From Lutibacter flavus (GTDB lineage Bacteria > Bacteroidota > Bacteroidia > Flavobacteriales > Flavobacteriaceae), in the NCBI RefSeq assembly GCF_900188355.1, contig NZ_FZNX01000003.1:440832-504831 (forward strand): DNA of 64,000 nt. Reading direction: 5' to 3'. Below, piece by piece: positions 38,829 through 47,973 of this stretch; the first letter of the stretch is position 1; each line of letters begins with the position of its first letter. The notes under the pieces are model-generated. The model saw nothing but the letters and a program-made list of their open reading frames with translations, ran no database searches and had not been told where the DNA came from. Position numbers and translations under genes: made by a program.

Positions 38829-40109
38829 ATGATAAAAATGATAACAAAAAATTATAAAAGTATTTTTTCATATTTTTCAGTTCTTGCTATAAGTTTCTTT
38901 ATAGTAAGCTGTGATCAGGAAGAAAATACTGGGTTAAGTACATTTATCCCTACTGCGCCTACCTTATCGGTAACAACTTCAGTAAGTTCAAAATCACTTA
39001 TTGAAGATAATTCAGAATATACCTTTACTGCGTCGTTAAGTGAAGCTCAATTAGTAGATGTTAAATTATTTATTTCTCAGGTTGATGGTAATGCTTCTTT
39101 TGGAAGTGATTATGATGTTTCAGGAAGTATAGTAATTCCTGCTGGAGCTACATCTGGAAAAGGAAAAATAAAAATTCTTTCTGACGATGTAATTGAAGAA
39201 ACTGAAACTGTAAAAATTCAAATTGGAGATAATAAAACTTCTAATGCAAGTATAACACCTGTATTTATGGAGTTTTCCATTATGAATTATACAGAAGGTG
39301 ATTTAGCAATTGATTTAAGTTGGGAATTAGCTTCTGCAACAACTACTAATTCTGGTGATGAAATAGATGCAACTGATTTTGCAGATATGAGATTACTTAT
39401 TTCATCTACTCCTACTAATTCTGGAGATATTGGTGAAGCTGATGGTGGTAGCTTTGAAAGTTTTGTTTTAGCTTCTGATACACCTGATGGTGAATATTAC
39501 GTAGTTGCTGACTTTTATGATGCTAATAGTGATATTTATAGAGATATAAATTTAGATGTTACTTTTAATCAAGTTGGAGTAATTACTAATAATCACTTAT
39601 CTTACCCAGCTGCTTTAAACAATAAAAATGTTTGTGAAAACAACTTCTATGTTTTAACAAAAATAATTAAATCTGGTTCTTCATATACAATTGAAGATGT
39701 TAGAATTAATAATTTTGAAAATCAAATAGTTAGTTGGTCAGGTACAGATGTAGATTATGACAGTCAAGTAAAAACTGGTGTTGATTGTGAAGGTTTAGTA
39801 ATATCTGGAATTAATGCAGATTGGATGTTAGATTGGTGGGGAGAACCTCAGATAGATGCTGGAACTGTGTACTATACAGTTGATGCTGCAGGTGTTGTAA
39901 CTATTGAATCTCAATTTTTATATACAACAACATATAATGGAGCGGTTCAACCAGATTATTATATAGATGGGACTGGTACTTATGATGCTGCTACAGGTAA
40001 ATTATATATTGAATACCATTTAATACAAGATGGTTGGGATTTAACTGGATGGATGTTTGACAACGGATATTCAGCTACCCCTTATTTTATTGCTGATTTA
40101 TCATTATAA
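38829..40109 (+). CDS. Accessory lipoprotein with Calx-beta-like domain
   Basis: This 426-residue lipoprotein has lipobox 'IVSC' (Cys28 from the first ATG; Cys25 if the ATG at 38838 is used), followed by acidic 'DQEEN'. Residues about 50-150 look like a Calx-beta domain ('NSEYTFTASLSEAQLVDVKL', 'GSDYDVSGSIVIPAGATSG', 'DDVIEETETVKIQIGD'). The C-terminal domain (about 270-426) is aromatic and Asp-rich ('LDWWGEPQIDAGTVYY', 'DGTGTYDAATGKLYIEYH'). It closes the first SusCD operon before a perfect terminator. A decayed copy of its last third lies downstream at 40272-40638. Confidence 0.85.
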   Translation: MIKMITKNYKSIFSYFSVLAISFFIVSCDQEENTGLSTFIPTAPTLSVTTSVSSKSLIEDNSEYTFTASLSEAQLVDVKLFISQVDGNASFGSDYDVSGSIVIPAGATSGKGKIKILSDDVIEETETVKIQIGDNKTSNASITPVFMEFSIMNYTEGDLAIDLSWELASATTTNSGDEIDATDFADMRLLISSTPTNSGDIGEADGGSFESFVLASDTPDGEYYVVADFYDANSDIYRDINLDVTFNQVGVITNNHLSYPAALNNKNVCENNFYVLTKIIKSGSSYTIEDVRINNFENQIVSWSGTDVDYDSQVKTGVDCEGLVISGINADWMLDWWGEPQIDAGTVYYTVDAAGVVTIESQFLYTTTYNGAVQPDYYIDGTGTYDAATGKLYIEYHLIQDGWDLTGWMFDNGYSATPYFIADLSL

Positions 40110-40127
40110 AATAAATTATTAAAAATT

Positions 40128-40163
40128 AAAAGCCATCAAAATATACATTTTGATGGCTTTTTT
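40128..40163 (+). terminator. Terminator of the first SusCD operon
   Basis: AAAAGCCATCAAAAT and ATTTTGATGGCTTTT form a perfect 15-base stem around a 4-base loop, followed by T-rich sequence. A nearly identical copy lies at 40662-40689. Confidence 0.92.
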
Positions 40164-40271
40164 ATTTCATTTATATTTAGTGTTAAGGTAACTTATACTA
40201 TAAAAAAATAACCCTTTATAATTATCCTTTCTTAAACTTATACTTCAAAGTTATATCAAAAATTAACTATT

Positions 40272-40638
40272 TAAAACAACCTTTTCTATAAATCAACAAA
40301 ATTATTAAATCAGTTACTTTTTATAAAATTGAATACATAAGAATTAATAATATTTAAATTCAAATAGTTTGTTGGATAGGTAAAGGTATAGATTAGGAAA
40401 GCCAAATAAAAACTGGTCTTCATTGCAAAGGCTTGGTAGTCTATGGAATTAATACAGAATAGATATTAGATTGGACCCTTGAACCTTTTACAGATGCTGG
40501 AACCGGCACCTATGATTCTTCCAGAGGTGAATTATATACTGCAAACCCATAATTTAATATGGTTGGGAATTAAATTGATGGATGTTCAACAACTGATATT
40601 CAAATTATTATAATTTTACTATTGATTTATCATTATAA
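40272..40638 (+). pseudogene. Decayed duplicate of the 3' end of the Calx-beta lipoprotein gene
   Basis: This stretch aligns with 39635-40109, the last third of the intact gene just upstream, at clearly recognisable but degraded similarity. For example GAATTAATAATATTTAAATT stands against GAATTAATAATTTTGAAAAT, and both end in GATTTATCATTATAA. Relative to the parent it lacks 108 bases (parent about 39862-39970, where GAACTG and GGACTG direct repeats flank the missing part). In the parental frame it has at least four stops: two TAG replacing Tyr/Trp codons and two TGA replacing Gly codons. The copied terminator follows at 40662. It has no start codon or signal peptide and is surely not translated. 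The 100 bases before it (40164-40271) hold nothing I recognise. Confidence 0.85.
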
Positions 40639-40661
40639 TATTATAGTAAATAAAAAAGCCA

Positions 40662-40689
40662 TCAAAATGTATATTTTGATGGCTTTTTT
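40662..40689. terminator. Duplicated terminator, now shared with the convergent gene
   Basis: GCCATCAAAAT / ATTTTGATGGC is a perfect 11-base core with flanking A and T runs, and differs from the terminator at 40128-40163 mainly in the loop (GTAT for ATAC). The minus-strand gene at 40709 ends 20 bases away, so the hairpin probably serves that gene now. Confidence 0.88.
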
Positions 40690-40708
40690 ATTCTTTTATA
40701 TTTGAAAA

Positions 40709-41404
40709 TTATAGAGAATAATAGTAATTCACTAATTTCATAACATCAGCTTCTTTACTAAATTTAATCTTATTGGCTTTAATATAATTCTCAACTAAAC
40801 TTTTATTATTATTTAAGACAGCTAAAACATCATTTTTTTTAAGGCGAACTTTAACATATAATTCTTCCCCGTTTTTAATATAATATATCACTTTGTCCTC
40901 ATATTTTAAAGGTTCATTGTTTATTATTTGAGTTCCTTTGCTCTTATTTGGATCATATATTTCTTTTAAATTCTTTTTAATGAAATAATTTGTATTCTGT
41001 AAATTAAATACTATTTCATAAAACCCATTATTAGCTTCATTTAAAAAGTTTATTTTTTTAAGGCTTACAAAATCATGCTTAATATTATTTTTATGTTCAA
41101 TAATTGAAAAACCCGTTAATGTATTATCATCAATTTCAATTATCTCTTCCAAATTATTCATGTTTTTTAACAAGACTCTGTCTAATAAAACATCATACCT
41201 TAAATAATCCTGAACAGAAAAGATACTATCATCAAGAACAACCAAACCCTTATTCCAATCATCATAAATAAAATCATTTCCTATAATTTCACTACTCTTA
41301 TTTAAAACTACTCTACCTCCACCCTCTTGAAATAAATTTCTTGGACTTTGTCCTAAAACACTTGTAAAAACTAAACTAAAACATACTAAAAATAAATTTC
41401 TCAT
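40709..41404 (-). CDS. Secreted protein of unknown function
   Basis: This protein has 231 residues from the preferred start (ATG at 41402-41404, giving 'MRNLFLVCFSLVFTSVLGQ', a normal signal peptide). An in-frame ATG at 41414-41416 would add four residues. No lipobox and no domain I recognise. The C-terminal half ('GFYEIVFNLQNTNYFIKKN', 'KVIYYIKNGEELYVKVRLKK', 'FSKEADVMKLVNYYYS') matches the layout of the protein at 13471-14151, so the two appear to be distant paralogues. It stands alone, transcribed toward the duplicated terminator. Confidence 0.8.
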   Translation of the reverse strand: MRNLFLVCFSLVFTSVLGQSPRNLFQEGGGRVVLNKSSEIIGNDFIYDDWNKGLVVLDDSIFSVQDYLRYDVLLDRVLLKNMNNLEEIIEIDDNTLTGFSIIEHKNNIKHDFVSLKKINFLNEANNGFYEIVFNLQNTNYFIKKNLKEIYDPNKSKGTQIINNEPLKYEDKVIYYIKNGEELYVKVRLKKNDVLAVLNNNKSLVENYIKANKIKFSKEADVMKLVNYYYSL

Positions 41405-41648
41405 AATAATTAACATTTTTATGCAATTTAAAAAAATTTAATCAATAAAAAATATTAACACAAATATTTACGCAACCTAAATATAAAAATCCCATCTATA
41501 TATAAGTAAATTGTATATAATTATTAAATTAATCCTAGATTAGGTTTTTTTAACATTTAATTAATACCAATTGGGTTTTTTTTAACATTTTATTAGGTTT
41601 AATTGTAATTATTTATGATTTTTGAACATTAATTCAAACAAATATATA

Positions 41649-44600
41649 ATGAAAACAAAGTTAAATGGAATTTTAACGCTTATACTTGCGTTATTAGTGC
41701 AGATTTCTTTTGCACAAGAAAAAACGATTTCAGGTACTGTAACAGATGATGGCGGGCCATTACCAGGAGTAAATGTTATCGTTAAAGGTACCAACAATGG
41801 TACACAATCTGATTTTGATGGTAATTATTCCTTAAAAGCAAACACTGGAGACGTTATTGTCTTTAGTTATGTAGGAATGATATCTCAAGAGAAAACAGTA
41901 GGGACATCTAACATAATTAATGTAATTATGACTGGTTCTAACCTATTAGAAGAAGTTGTTGTTGTTGGATATGGTACATCTACAAAAAAATCTTTTGCAG
42001 GAACTGCTACAACTGTTAAAAGCGAGCAATTAGAAATAAAAAATGTTTCTAATGTTGTAAACGCACTTACAGGGGAGGTAGCTGGTGTTACTATTATTAA
42101 CGAATCTGGTCAACCTGGATCAACTCCAACAGTTAGAATTAGAGGGTATGGTTCTGTAAATGGTAACCGTGATCCTCTTTATGTTGTGGATGGGGTGCCT
42201 TTTTCAGGAAGTTTAAACTCTATTAACCCGGCAGATATTAAAAGTACAACAGTACTAAAAGATGCAACTGCAACAGCAATTTACGGTTCAAGAGGGGCAA
42301 ATGGTGTTGTTTTAATTACTACTAAAGTAGGAACTTCAGGTGAGTCTTATATCGAAGTTGATATTAAAAGTGGTATTAACGACCAAGTTATTCCTAGATA
42401 CGATGTTGTAAAATCTCCTGAAGAATACATTGGTTATGTTTGGGATGGTATTTATAATAGAGGAGCAATTAATGGAGAAGCTGATCCTGCTGCTTATGCT
42501 AATGCAAATTTATTTTCTCAAAACTACGTTCCAGCAGGTTACAACATGTGGAATGTTGCAAATGGTGGTGAACTAATTGATCCTGTAACACGTACTGTAA
42601 GACCGGGAGTATCAAGAAAATATACACCTTTATTGTATTCAGATGCTGCATTTGATTCTGCTTCACGTACTGAAACGAATTTACGTATGGGTGGTGGTTC
42701 TGATAAAACAAAATATTATACTTCATTTGGTTATTTAGCTGATGATGGTTATGCACTGAGAACTAGCTATAATAGATATACTACTCGTTTAAATGTAACT
42801 TCAAAAGTTAAAGAATGGGTTGAAGTAGGTTCTAACATTGGTTATGCTTATTCTGAAAGTAAAAATAATGGTCAGACTGTAGGGTCAGAAAATTTATTTG
42901 AATTTGCTGATAAAATGGCTCCTATTTTTCCTGTTTTCTTACGTGACAACAATTTTGAATTGGTTCCAGATCAAATATTTGGAGGCAATCAATATGATTA
43001 CGGTGCATCGTCTGGTTTTCGTGCACGTCCAAATGCTGATGGTTTAAACCCAATTGCATCTGCTTACTACGATGATGTTTTTTCAAATCGTCATGAAATT
43101 AATGGAAACTTTTTTATGAATCTTAAATTTACTGAAAACTTAAGATTTGAAACACGTTATGGTGCACAATATTCAATGGACCGTTATAAAAGTTTTAGCA
43201 ACCCATTTTACGGTACAGGAATATCTGATGGAGGTAATCTTAATACTATTGACAGAGAAAGAATAACACAAAACTTCTTACAATTATTACGTTATACGAA
43301 TGAGTTTGGAGATCACTCAATTGAAGTATTAGCAGCACATGAAAGCAATGAATATACATATAAAGAAGCTACACAATACAAAGGATTGGCTGTAGTTCCA
43401 GATCTTTTAGAGTTAGATAATTTTGTAGTAAATATTTCACCTGCAACTGGTTTTTCAGAAGGAAGTTCTTTAGATTCATACTTTTCACAAGTAAACTATA
43501 ACTACGCTGATAAATATTATTTTACAGGGTCTGTTCGTCGTGATGGATCTTCAAGATTTGTAAACGAAAAATGGGGTACTTTCGGTTCTCTTGGGGGAGC
43601 TTGGATTATTTCTAGTGAAGACTTTTTTAGAAGTGAATTAGTTGATTTCTTGAAGTTTAAAGTATCTTACGGTATAACGGGAGATCAAGCTGGAGTTGGT
43701 TACTATTCAGGATATGATACCTTTAACTCTAGTAATTTAGGAGGTATTTCTATATCGCCTAATACAAATGGAAATCCTGATTTAACTTGGGAAACTTCTA
43801 AAATGTTTCAAACAGGAGTTGAATTTACTTTAGGATCTTTCCTTGATGGTTCTGTTGATTATTATAGCAAAAATACAGACAACTTAATTTTTGATCGTAG
43901 AGTTGGTCCATCTCAAGGTATTGCAGTGATAACTGTTAATGATGGTGAACTAAAAAACCAAGGTGTTGAATTTAGCCTTACTGGTCATTTATTAGATAAA
44001 GATGATTTTAAATTAGATCTTACTTTTAATGGTGAGTTGATTAAAAATGAAATTATTACTATGCCATTAGAACCTTCTACAGGTTTGCCTAGAATACTAG
44101 ATACATCTGCTGGAGATTATGCTTATAGTAAAGGTGGTTCAATTTATGATTTTTACTTACGTGAGTGGGCTGGTGTTGATCCTGCTGATGGAGCGCCAAT
44201 GTGGTACCAATATTATAATGATCTAAACGGAAACAATGTTTTAGACGGTGATGAAGAAGGAATTTTATCTATGACCCAATACTTAACTGATAATCCAGAT
44301 GCTATTGTTGCAAAACAGACTACAAAGACGTATGCTAGTGCAACTGATAAATTTGTTGGAAAATCGGGTATTCCAGACCTTCGTGGTGCTTTTCGCTTAG
44401 CGGGAAACTATAAAAATTTCAATTTTGCAACACAGTTCACTTACAGTATGGGTGGTTGGGCAAGAGACAATCAATATGGGGAATTAATGTCTGATAGATT
44501 TGGTGCTGTTGGAAACAACTTCCATACTGATATTTCTGATAGATGGCAACAGCCAGGTGATATTACTAACGTACCACGTTTAGCTGATGGTATAGATCAA

Positions 44601-44864
44601 AACAGTACATCATCTTCTACTCGTTTTTTAACTAAAACTGACTATATTGCTCTTAATAACGCAATGGTAGGATATACAGTTCCTTCAAAATTTCTTGATA
44701 ATATTGGTATCAACCATATAAACATTTGGGTATCTGGTGATAACTTATTTATGAAAACGGCAAGAGAAGGATTTAATCCATCAGTAAGAGAAGATGGTAG
44801 TTCAGAACGCAGAATATATGCGCCTTTAACTACATATACTATGGGAGTAAGAGTTAAATTTTAA
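41649..44864 (+). CDS. SusC/RagA family TonB-dependent outer-membrane transporter
   Basis: This 1071-residue transporter begins 'MKTKLNGILTLILALLVQIS', near-identical in design to the first SusC signal peptide. An in-frame TTG at 41622 is rejected because it precedes this good signal peptide and lies in the conserved upstream block. Domains are a carboxypeptidase-D-like extension (about 24-105), a plug (about 110-225, 'LYVVDGVPFSGS', 'TATAIYGSRGANGVVLITTK') and a barrel ending 'YTMGVRVKF'. It resembles the larger SusC class with 'GVDPADGAPMWY' and 'DLNGNNVLDGDEEG' near residues 850-880. SusD follows after 2 bases. Confidence 0.96.
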   Translation: MKTKLNGILTLILALLVQISFAQEKTISGTVTDDGGPLPGVNVIVKGTNNGTQSDFDGNYSLKANTGDVIVFSYVGMISQEKTVGTSNIINVIMTGSNLLEEVVVVGYGTSTKKSFAGTATTVKSEQLEIKNVSNVVNALTGEVAGVTIINESGQPGSTPTVRIRGYGSVNGNRDPLYVVDGVPFSGSLNSINPADIKSTTVLKDATATAIYGSRGANGVVLITTKVGTSGESYIEVDIKSGINDQVIPRYDVVKSPEEYIGYVWDGIYNRGAINGEADPAAYANANLFSQNYVPAGYNMWNVANGGELIDPVTRTVRPGVSRKYTPLLYSDAAFDSASRTETNLRMGGGSDKTKYYTSFGYLADDGYALRTSYNRYTTRLNVTSKVKEWVEVGSNIGYAYSESKNNGQTVGSENLFEFADKMAPIFPVFLRDNNFELVPDQIFGGNQYDYGASSGFRARPNADGLNPIASAYYDDVFSNRHEINGNFFMNLKFTENLRFETRYGAQYSMDRYKSFSNPFYGTGISDGGNLNTIDRERITQNFLQLLRYTNEFGDHSIEVLAAHESNEYTYKEATQYKGLAVVPDLLELDNFVVNISPATGFSEGSSLDSYFSQVNYNYADKYYFTGSVRRDGSSRFVNEKWGTFGSLGGAWIISSEDFFRSELVDFLKFKVSYGITGDQAGVGYYSGYDTFNSSNLGGISISPNTNGNPDLTWETSKMFQTGVEFTLGSFLDGSVDYYSKNTDNLIFDRRVGPSQGIAVITVNDGELKNQGVEFSLTGHLLDKDDFKLDLTFNGELIKNEIITMPLEPSTGLPRILDTSAGDYAYSKGGSIYDFYLREWAGVDPADGAPMWYQYYNDLNGNNVLDGDEEGILSMTQYLTDNPDAIVAKQTTKTYASATDKFVGKSGIPDLRGAFRLAGNYKNFNFATQFTYSMGGWARDNQYGELMSDRFGAVGNNFHTDISDRWQQPGDITNVPRLADGIDQNSTSSSTRFLTKTDYIALNNAMVGYTVPSKFLDNIGINHINIWVSGDNLFMKTAREGFNPSVREDGSSERRIYAPLTTYTMGVRVKF

Positions 44865-44866
44865 AA

Positions 44867-46354
44867 ATGAAAAAAATGAAAAAATTAATTAAAATAACAT
44901 TATTCGTAGTTACTTTAGTGATTGCTTATAGTTGTCAAGACGACTTTTTGGAAAAAGAGCCTTCTGAGTTCTTAACAACACAACAAATTGCGGATGCCGC
45001 TTCAAAAAATCCTGATGTTGTAAAGGGTACCTTAACTGGTATTTATGCTTTACAATTTGAAACAGGAACTGGTGGAACTACAGGACATGATGACTTTGGT
45101 CAAAAAGGGTACGATATATTTGGAGATATGATTTCTGGAGATATGGCATTATCTGTGAGTACTTATGGTTGGTATAGAGCTAGTATTACAGAATTACAAT
45201 GTACTACAGATTTTACATTTACAGATAATTATCAAGTTTGGAGATATTACTATCGTATTATTAGATCTGCAAACACAGTTATTGATGCTTTAGGAGGTAA
45301 TGAAGCAATTCCTGAATTACAGGAAAATAAATATCTTTTAGGTCAGGCAAAAGCGATGAGAGCACATTCATACTTTTATTTAACACAATACTTCCAAAAA
45401 AGTTATAATCCTTCGGAAGAAATTTTACCGTTGTATGATGACTTATTAGATCAAAATAGCGCAAAAGTACCTGCATCTGAAATTTACACTCTTATTGAAA
45501 CTGATTTATTATCAGCAATTTCATTGTTAGATGGATTTGGAAGAGCTACCAAAACAGAAGTGAATCAAAATATAGCTAAAGCTATTTTAGCATATGTTTA
45601 CGGAGCAATGGGAAGAGATGGTGAAGTTAAAACTTTAACATCACAAGTTATTAATTCTGGAGAACATACTTTAATGAGTGCAGATGAAGTATTGGGAGGA
45701 TTTAATGATGTAAACACATCTGGTTGGATGTGGGGTGTAGATTTAACTGCAGATACTGCTTTATATTTAGTGTCTTGGTGGGGACAAATGGATTTTTTCT
45801 CTTATAGTTATGCTGCTTTTGGTGATGCAAAATCTATCGACTCAGATCTTTATGATGCCATACCAGATAATGACGTAAGAAAAGGGCAGTTTTATACTGC
45901 TGGTTCATTTGAATTGATGCCAATAGGGAAATTTTATGATGATGATAGACAACGATACGGAGCCGCTCAATTGGTAACTGCAGATTATATTTATATGAGA
46001 ATTGCTGAAATGTATCTTTTAAATGCTGAAGCTGCTGCTAAGACTGGTGACGATGGAACCGCAAGAACTAGCTTAAAGGCTTTATTAACTGAAAGATTAC
46101 CAGACGTTTCTTATGTTGATGGCTTATCTGGTCAAGCTCTTTTAGATGAAATATACTTACAAGGTAGAATAGAACTTTGGGGTGAAGGAAAGGCTTACTT
46201 ATCTTTAAAAAGAAATAAAAGATCCACTACAAGAGGTGCTAACCACTTATCTTTAGTTGGTGAAACTATTCAATATGATGATGAGAGACTTACATTTGAA
46301 ATTCCAGAATCGGAAATTCAAAATAACCCATTCATCAGCGATCAAAATTTATAA
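44867..46354 (+). CDS. SusD/RagB family nutrient-binding surface lipoprotein
   Basis: This 495-residue lipoprotein has lipobox 'AYSC' (Cys23, or Cys20 from Met4) followed by acidic 'QDD', consistent with surface export. SusD hallmarks include 'VWRYYYRIIRSANTVIDAL' (about 125-143), 'QAKAMRAHSYFYLTQYFQKS' (about 160-179), 'YIYMRIAEMYLLNAEAAAKTG' region and the C-terminal 'RIELWGEGKAYLSLKR'. It is the binding partner of the SusC transporter ending two bases upstream. The subfamily differs from the first SusD in the window, so the two loci probably import different ligands. Confidence 0.95.
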   Translation: MKKMKKLIKITLFVVTLVIAYSCQDDFLEKEPSEFLTTQQIADAASKNPDVVKGTLTGIYALQFETGTGGTTGHDDFGQKGYDIFGDMISGDMALSVSTYGWYRASITELQCTTDFTFTDNYQVWRYYYRIIRSANTVIDALGGNEAIPELQENKYLLGQAKAMRAHSYFYLTQYFQKSYNPSEEILPLYDDLLDQNSAKVPASEIYTLIETDLLSAISLLDGFGRATKTEVNQNIAKAILAYVYGAMGRDGEVKTLTSQVINSGEHTLMSADEVLGGFNDVNTSGWMWGVDLTADTALYLVSWWGQMDFFSYSYAAFGDAKSIDSDLYDAIPDNDVRKGQFYTAGSFELMPIGKFYDDDRQRYGAAQLVTADYIYMRIAEMYLLNAEAAAKTGDDGTARTSLKALLTERLPDVSYVDGLSGQALLDEIYLQGRIELWGEGKAYLSLKRNKRSTTRGANHLSLVGETIQYDDERLTFEIPESEIQNNPFISDQNL

Positions 46355-46401
46355 ATAGACATTTAAAATGTTTATAATTTATTAAACAAAATTTAAACTT
46401 T

Positions 46402-47133
46402 ATGAAAAAAATAGCAAATATCTTTTTGATACTATTAGTAAGTATCTCTTTACTTAATTGTGAAGACACGTATCTACCTCCTGCTTTGGACTATGTTACG
46501 TTTGGAACAGATACATATTCAACTGGAGTAGATCCTGGAGGATCAACTACTTTTGATATACCTGTATATACAGCTAAAGTAAATAGTGCTGCCACAACTT
46601 ATAACGTAACTGTAGATGGTTCTAATGCAGCGGCTGGTTCATATGATGTGCCTGCTTCTGTAACTATTGAAGGTGGAACAAACGAAGGAATTTTAACTGT
46701 TTCTTTATCTGATGTAAACTTAGGTATTGGAGTAAATAAAATTACTATTAACTTTGAAAATGTAGTGGGATTAAATAATGGAGGTTCAACTACTCTTGAG
46801 TATATTCAAAACTGTAACGAAGTTACCGGAACATTAGATATTACTTTTGATTACTATGCTGAGGAAACTGGATGGCAGATTATTGATGCATTAGGAGGCG
46901 TTGTAATGTCTAAACCAGAAGGATCCTATGTTAATGGTCAAGCACCTGTATCTGAAAACATCACATTATGTGCTGGAAGAGATTACACGTTAACTTTTAC
47001 AGACGCTTATGCTGATGGTATGAATGATGGTGATAACCTTGGTTCTTATTCTTTAACAATTGGTGGCGCAGTAAAAGCTACAGGTGGTGGAAGTTTTGGA
47101 GCTAGTGAATCCAATACGTTTGACACAAACTAA
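46402..47133 (+). CDS. Accessory surface lipoprotein of the second SusCD locus
   Basis: This 243-residue lipoprotein has lipobox 'LLNC' (Cys20) followed by 'EDT'. The first half (about 25-130) looks like a Calx-beta/DUF1735-type beta sandwich ('GGSTTFDIPVYTAKVNSAAT', 'VTIEGGTNEGILTVSL'). The second half (about 135-243, 'LDITFDYYAEETGWQIID', 'TLTFTDAYADGMNDGDN') resembles a beta-sandwich domain often found in secreted flavobacterial proteins. It probably helps bind the ligand at the surface. It ends the operon before a strong terminator. Confidence 0.85.
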   Translation: MKKIANIFLILLVSISLLNCEDTYLPPALDYVTFGTDTYSTGVDPGGSTTFDIPVYTAKVNSAATTYNVTVDGSNAAAGSYDVPASVTIEGGTNEGILTVSLSDVNLGIGVNKITINFENVVGLNNGGSTTLEYIQNCNEVTGTLDITFDYYAEETGWQIIDALGGVVMSKPEGSYVNGQAPVSENITLCAGRDYTLTFTDAYADGMNDGDNLGSYSLTIGGAVKATGGGSFGASESNTFDTN

Positions 47134-47163
47134 ATCTATTTTAAATAAAAGATAGAATTTTAT

Positions 47164-47192
47164 AAAACCACCGCAATTGCGGTGGTTTTTTT
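47164..47192 (+). terminator. Terminator of the second SusCD operon
   Basis: AACCACCGCAATTGCGGTGGTT is a near-continuous palindrome of 11 bases per arm with flanking A run and T run, 30 bases after the last lipoprotein gene. Confidence 0.9.
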
Positions 47193-47208
47193 ATTCATAC
47201 AATATAAC

Positions 47209-47216
47209 TACATTTG
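47209..47216 (+). promoter_or_regulatory. -7 promoter element of rlmB
   Basis: TACATTTG matches TAnnTTTG and ends only four bases before the rlmB ATG (47221). If used, the mRNA would be leaderless or nearly so. Confidence 0.5.
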
Positions 47217-47220
47217 CAAA

Positions 47221-47973
47221 ATGGAAAACGAAGTATCAAAAATATTTGGAATTAGAGCAATAATTGAGGCAATTAATTCTGGAAAAACAATTAGTAAAGT
47301 TTTTATACAAAAAGACTTAAGTGGTCATTTATTTTCAGAATTAAACTCACTAATTAAAAAGAATAATATTGCCACTAGCCATGTTCCTGTTGAAAAGCTA
47401 AACAGACTTTCAAAAAACAGCAATCATCAAGGTGTAGCAGCTCAAATATCTCCAATTGAATTTGCAGATCTAGACACTTTAATTTTAAATACTTTAGCTG
47501 TAAATCCTACTCCATTATTTTTATTGTTAGATCAAATTTCCGATGTTAGAAACTTTGGTGCAATTATTAGAACTGCGGAATGTACTGGTGTTAGTGGAAT
47601 TATAATACAAAAACAAGGAAATGCTCCTATTAGCGCTGATACTGTAAAAACATCTGCTGGTGCAGCTTTTAAAATTCCAATTTGTAAAGTTGATCATATT
47701 AAAGATGCTATTTTTCAATTTCAAGCAGCAGAAATACAAATTGTTGCTGCTACCGAGAAAACTGAAAACTTAATCTATGATGTCGATTTAACTTTGCCTA
47801 CTGCTCTTATTCTGGGATCTGAAGATAGAGGAATAAATCCATCAATACTTAAAATAGTAGATCATAAAGCTAAACTTCCATTACTAGGAGAAATCGAATC
47901 TTTGAATGTATCTGTTGCTTGTGGTGCACTTTTATATGAGGCCACGAGACAAAGAATAAAAGTTAAGAGTTAA
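47221..47973 (+). CDS. rlmB: 23S rRNA (guanosine-2'-O)-methyltransferase RlmB-like
   Basis: This 250-residue SpoU/SPOUT methyltransferase has an N-terminal substrate-binding domain (about 1-80, 'IFGIRAIIEAINSGKTISKV', 'HQGVAAQISPIEF') and the knotted domain with motif 1 'DQISDVRNFGAIIRTAE', motif 2 'ALILGSEDRGINPSIL' and motif 3 'SLNVSVACGALLYEATRQR'. It most likely methylates G2251 of 23S rRNA with S-adenosylmethionine. An in-frame TTG at 47182 lies in the preceding terminator and is rejected. The stop codon overlaps that of the convergent rhomboid gene. Confidence 0.93.
   Translation: MENEVSKIFGIRAIIEAINSGKTISKVFIQKDLSGHLFSELNSLIKKNNIATSHVPVEKLNRLSKNSNHQGVAAQISPIEFADLDTLILNTLAVNPTPLFLLLDQISDVRNFGAIIRTAECTGVSGIIIQKQGNAPISADTVKTSAGAAFKIPICKVDHIKDAIFQFQAAEIQIVAATEKTENLIYDVDLTLPTALILGSEDRGINPSILKIVDHKAKLPLLGEIESLNVSVACGALLYEATRQRIKVKS

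Noticed and set aside
40128..40689. Two copies of one inverted repeat about 530 bases apart, as if flanking a small mobile element
   Set aside because: The similarity extends into the coding end of the upstream gene, so duplication of a gene end plus terminator explains it; no transposase or target-site duplication is seen.
41622..41648. Longer TTG start of the second susC gene
   Set aside because: The extension precedes a normal signal peptide and falls in the block shared with the first susC upstream region.
47182..47220. Longer TTG start of rlmB
   Set aside because: It would begin inside the preceding terminator and include the promoter -7 box.
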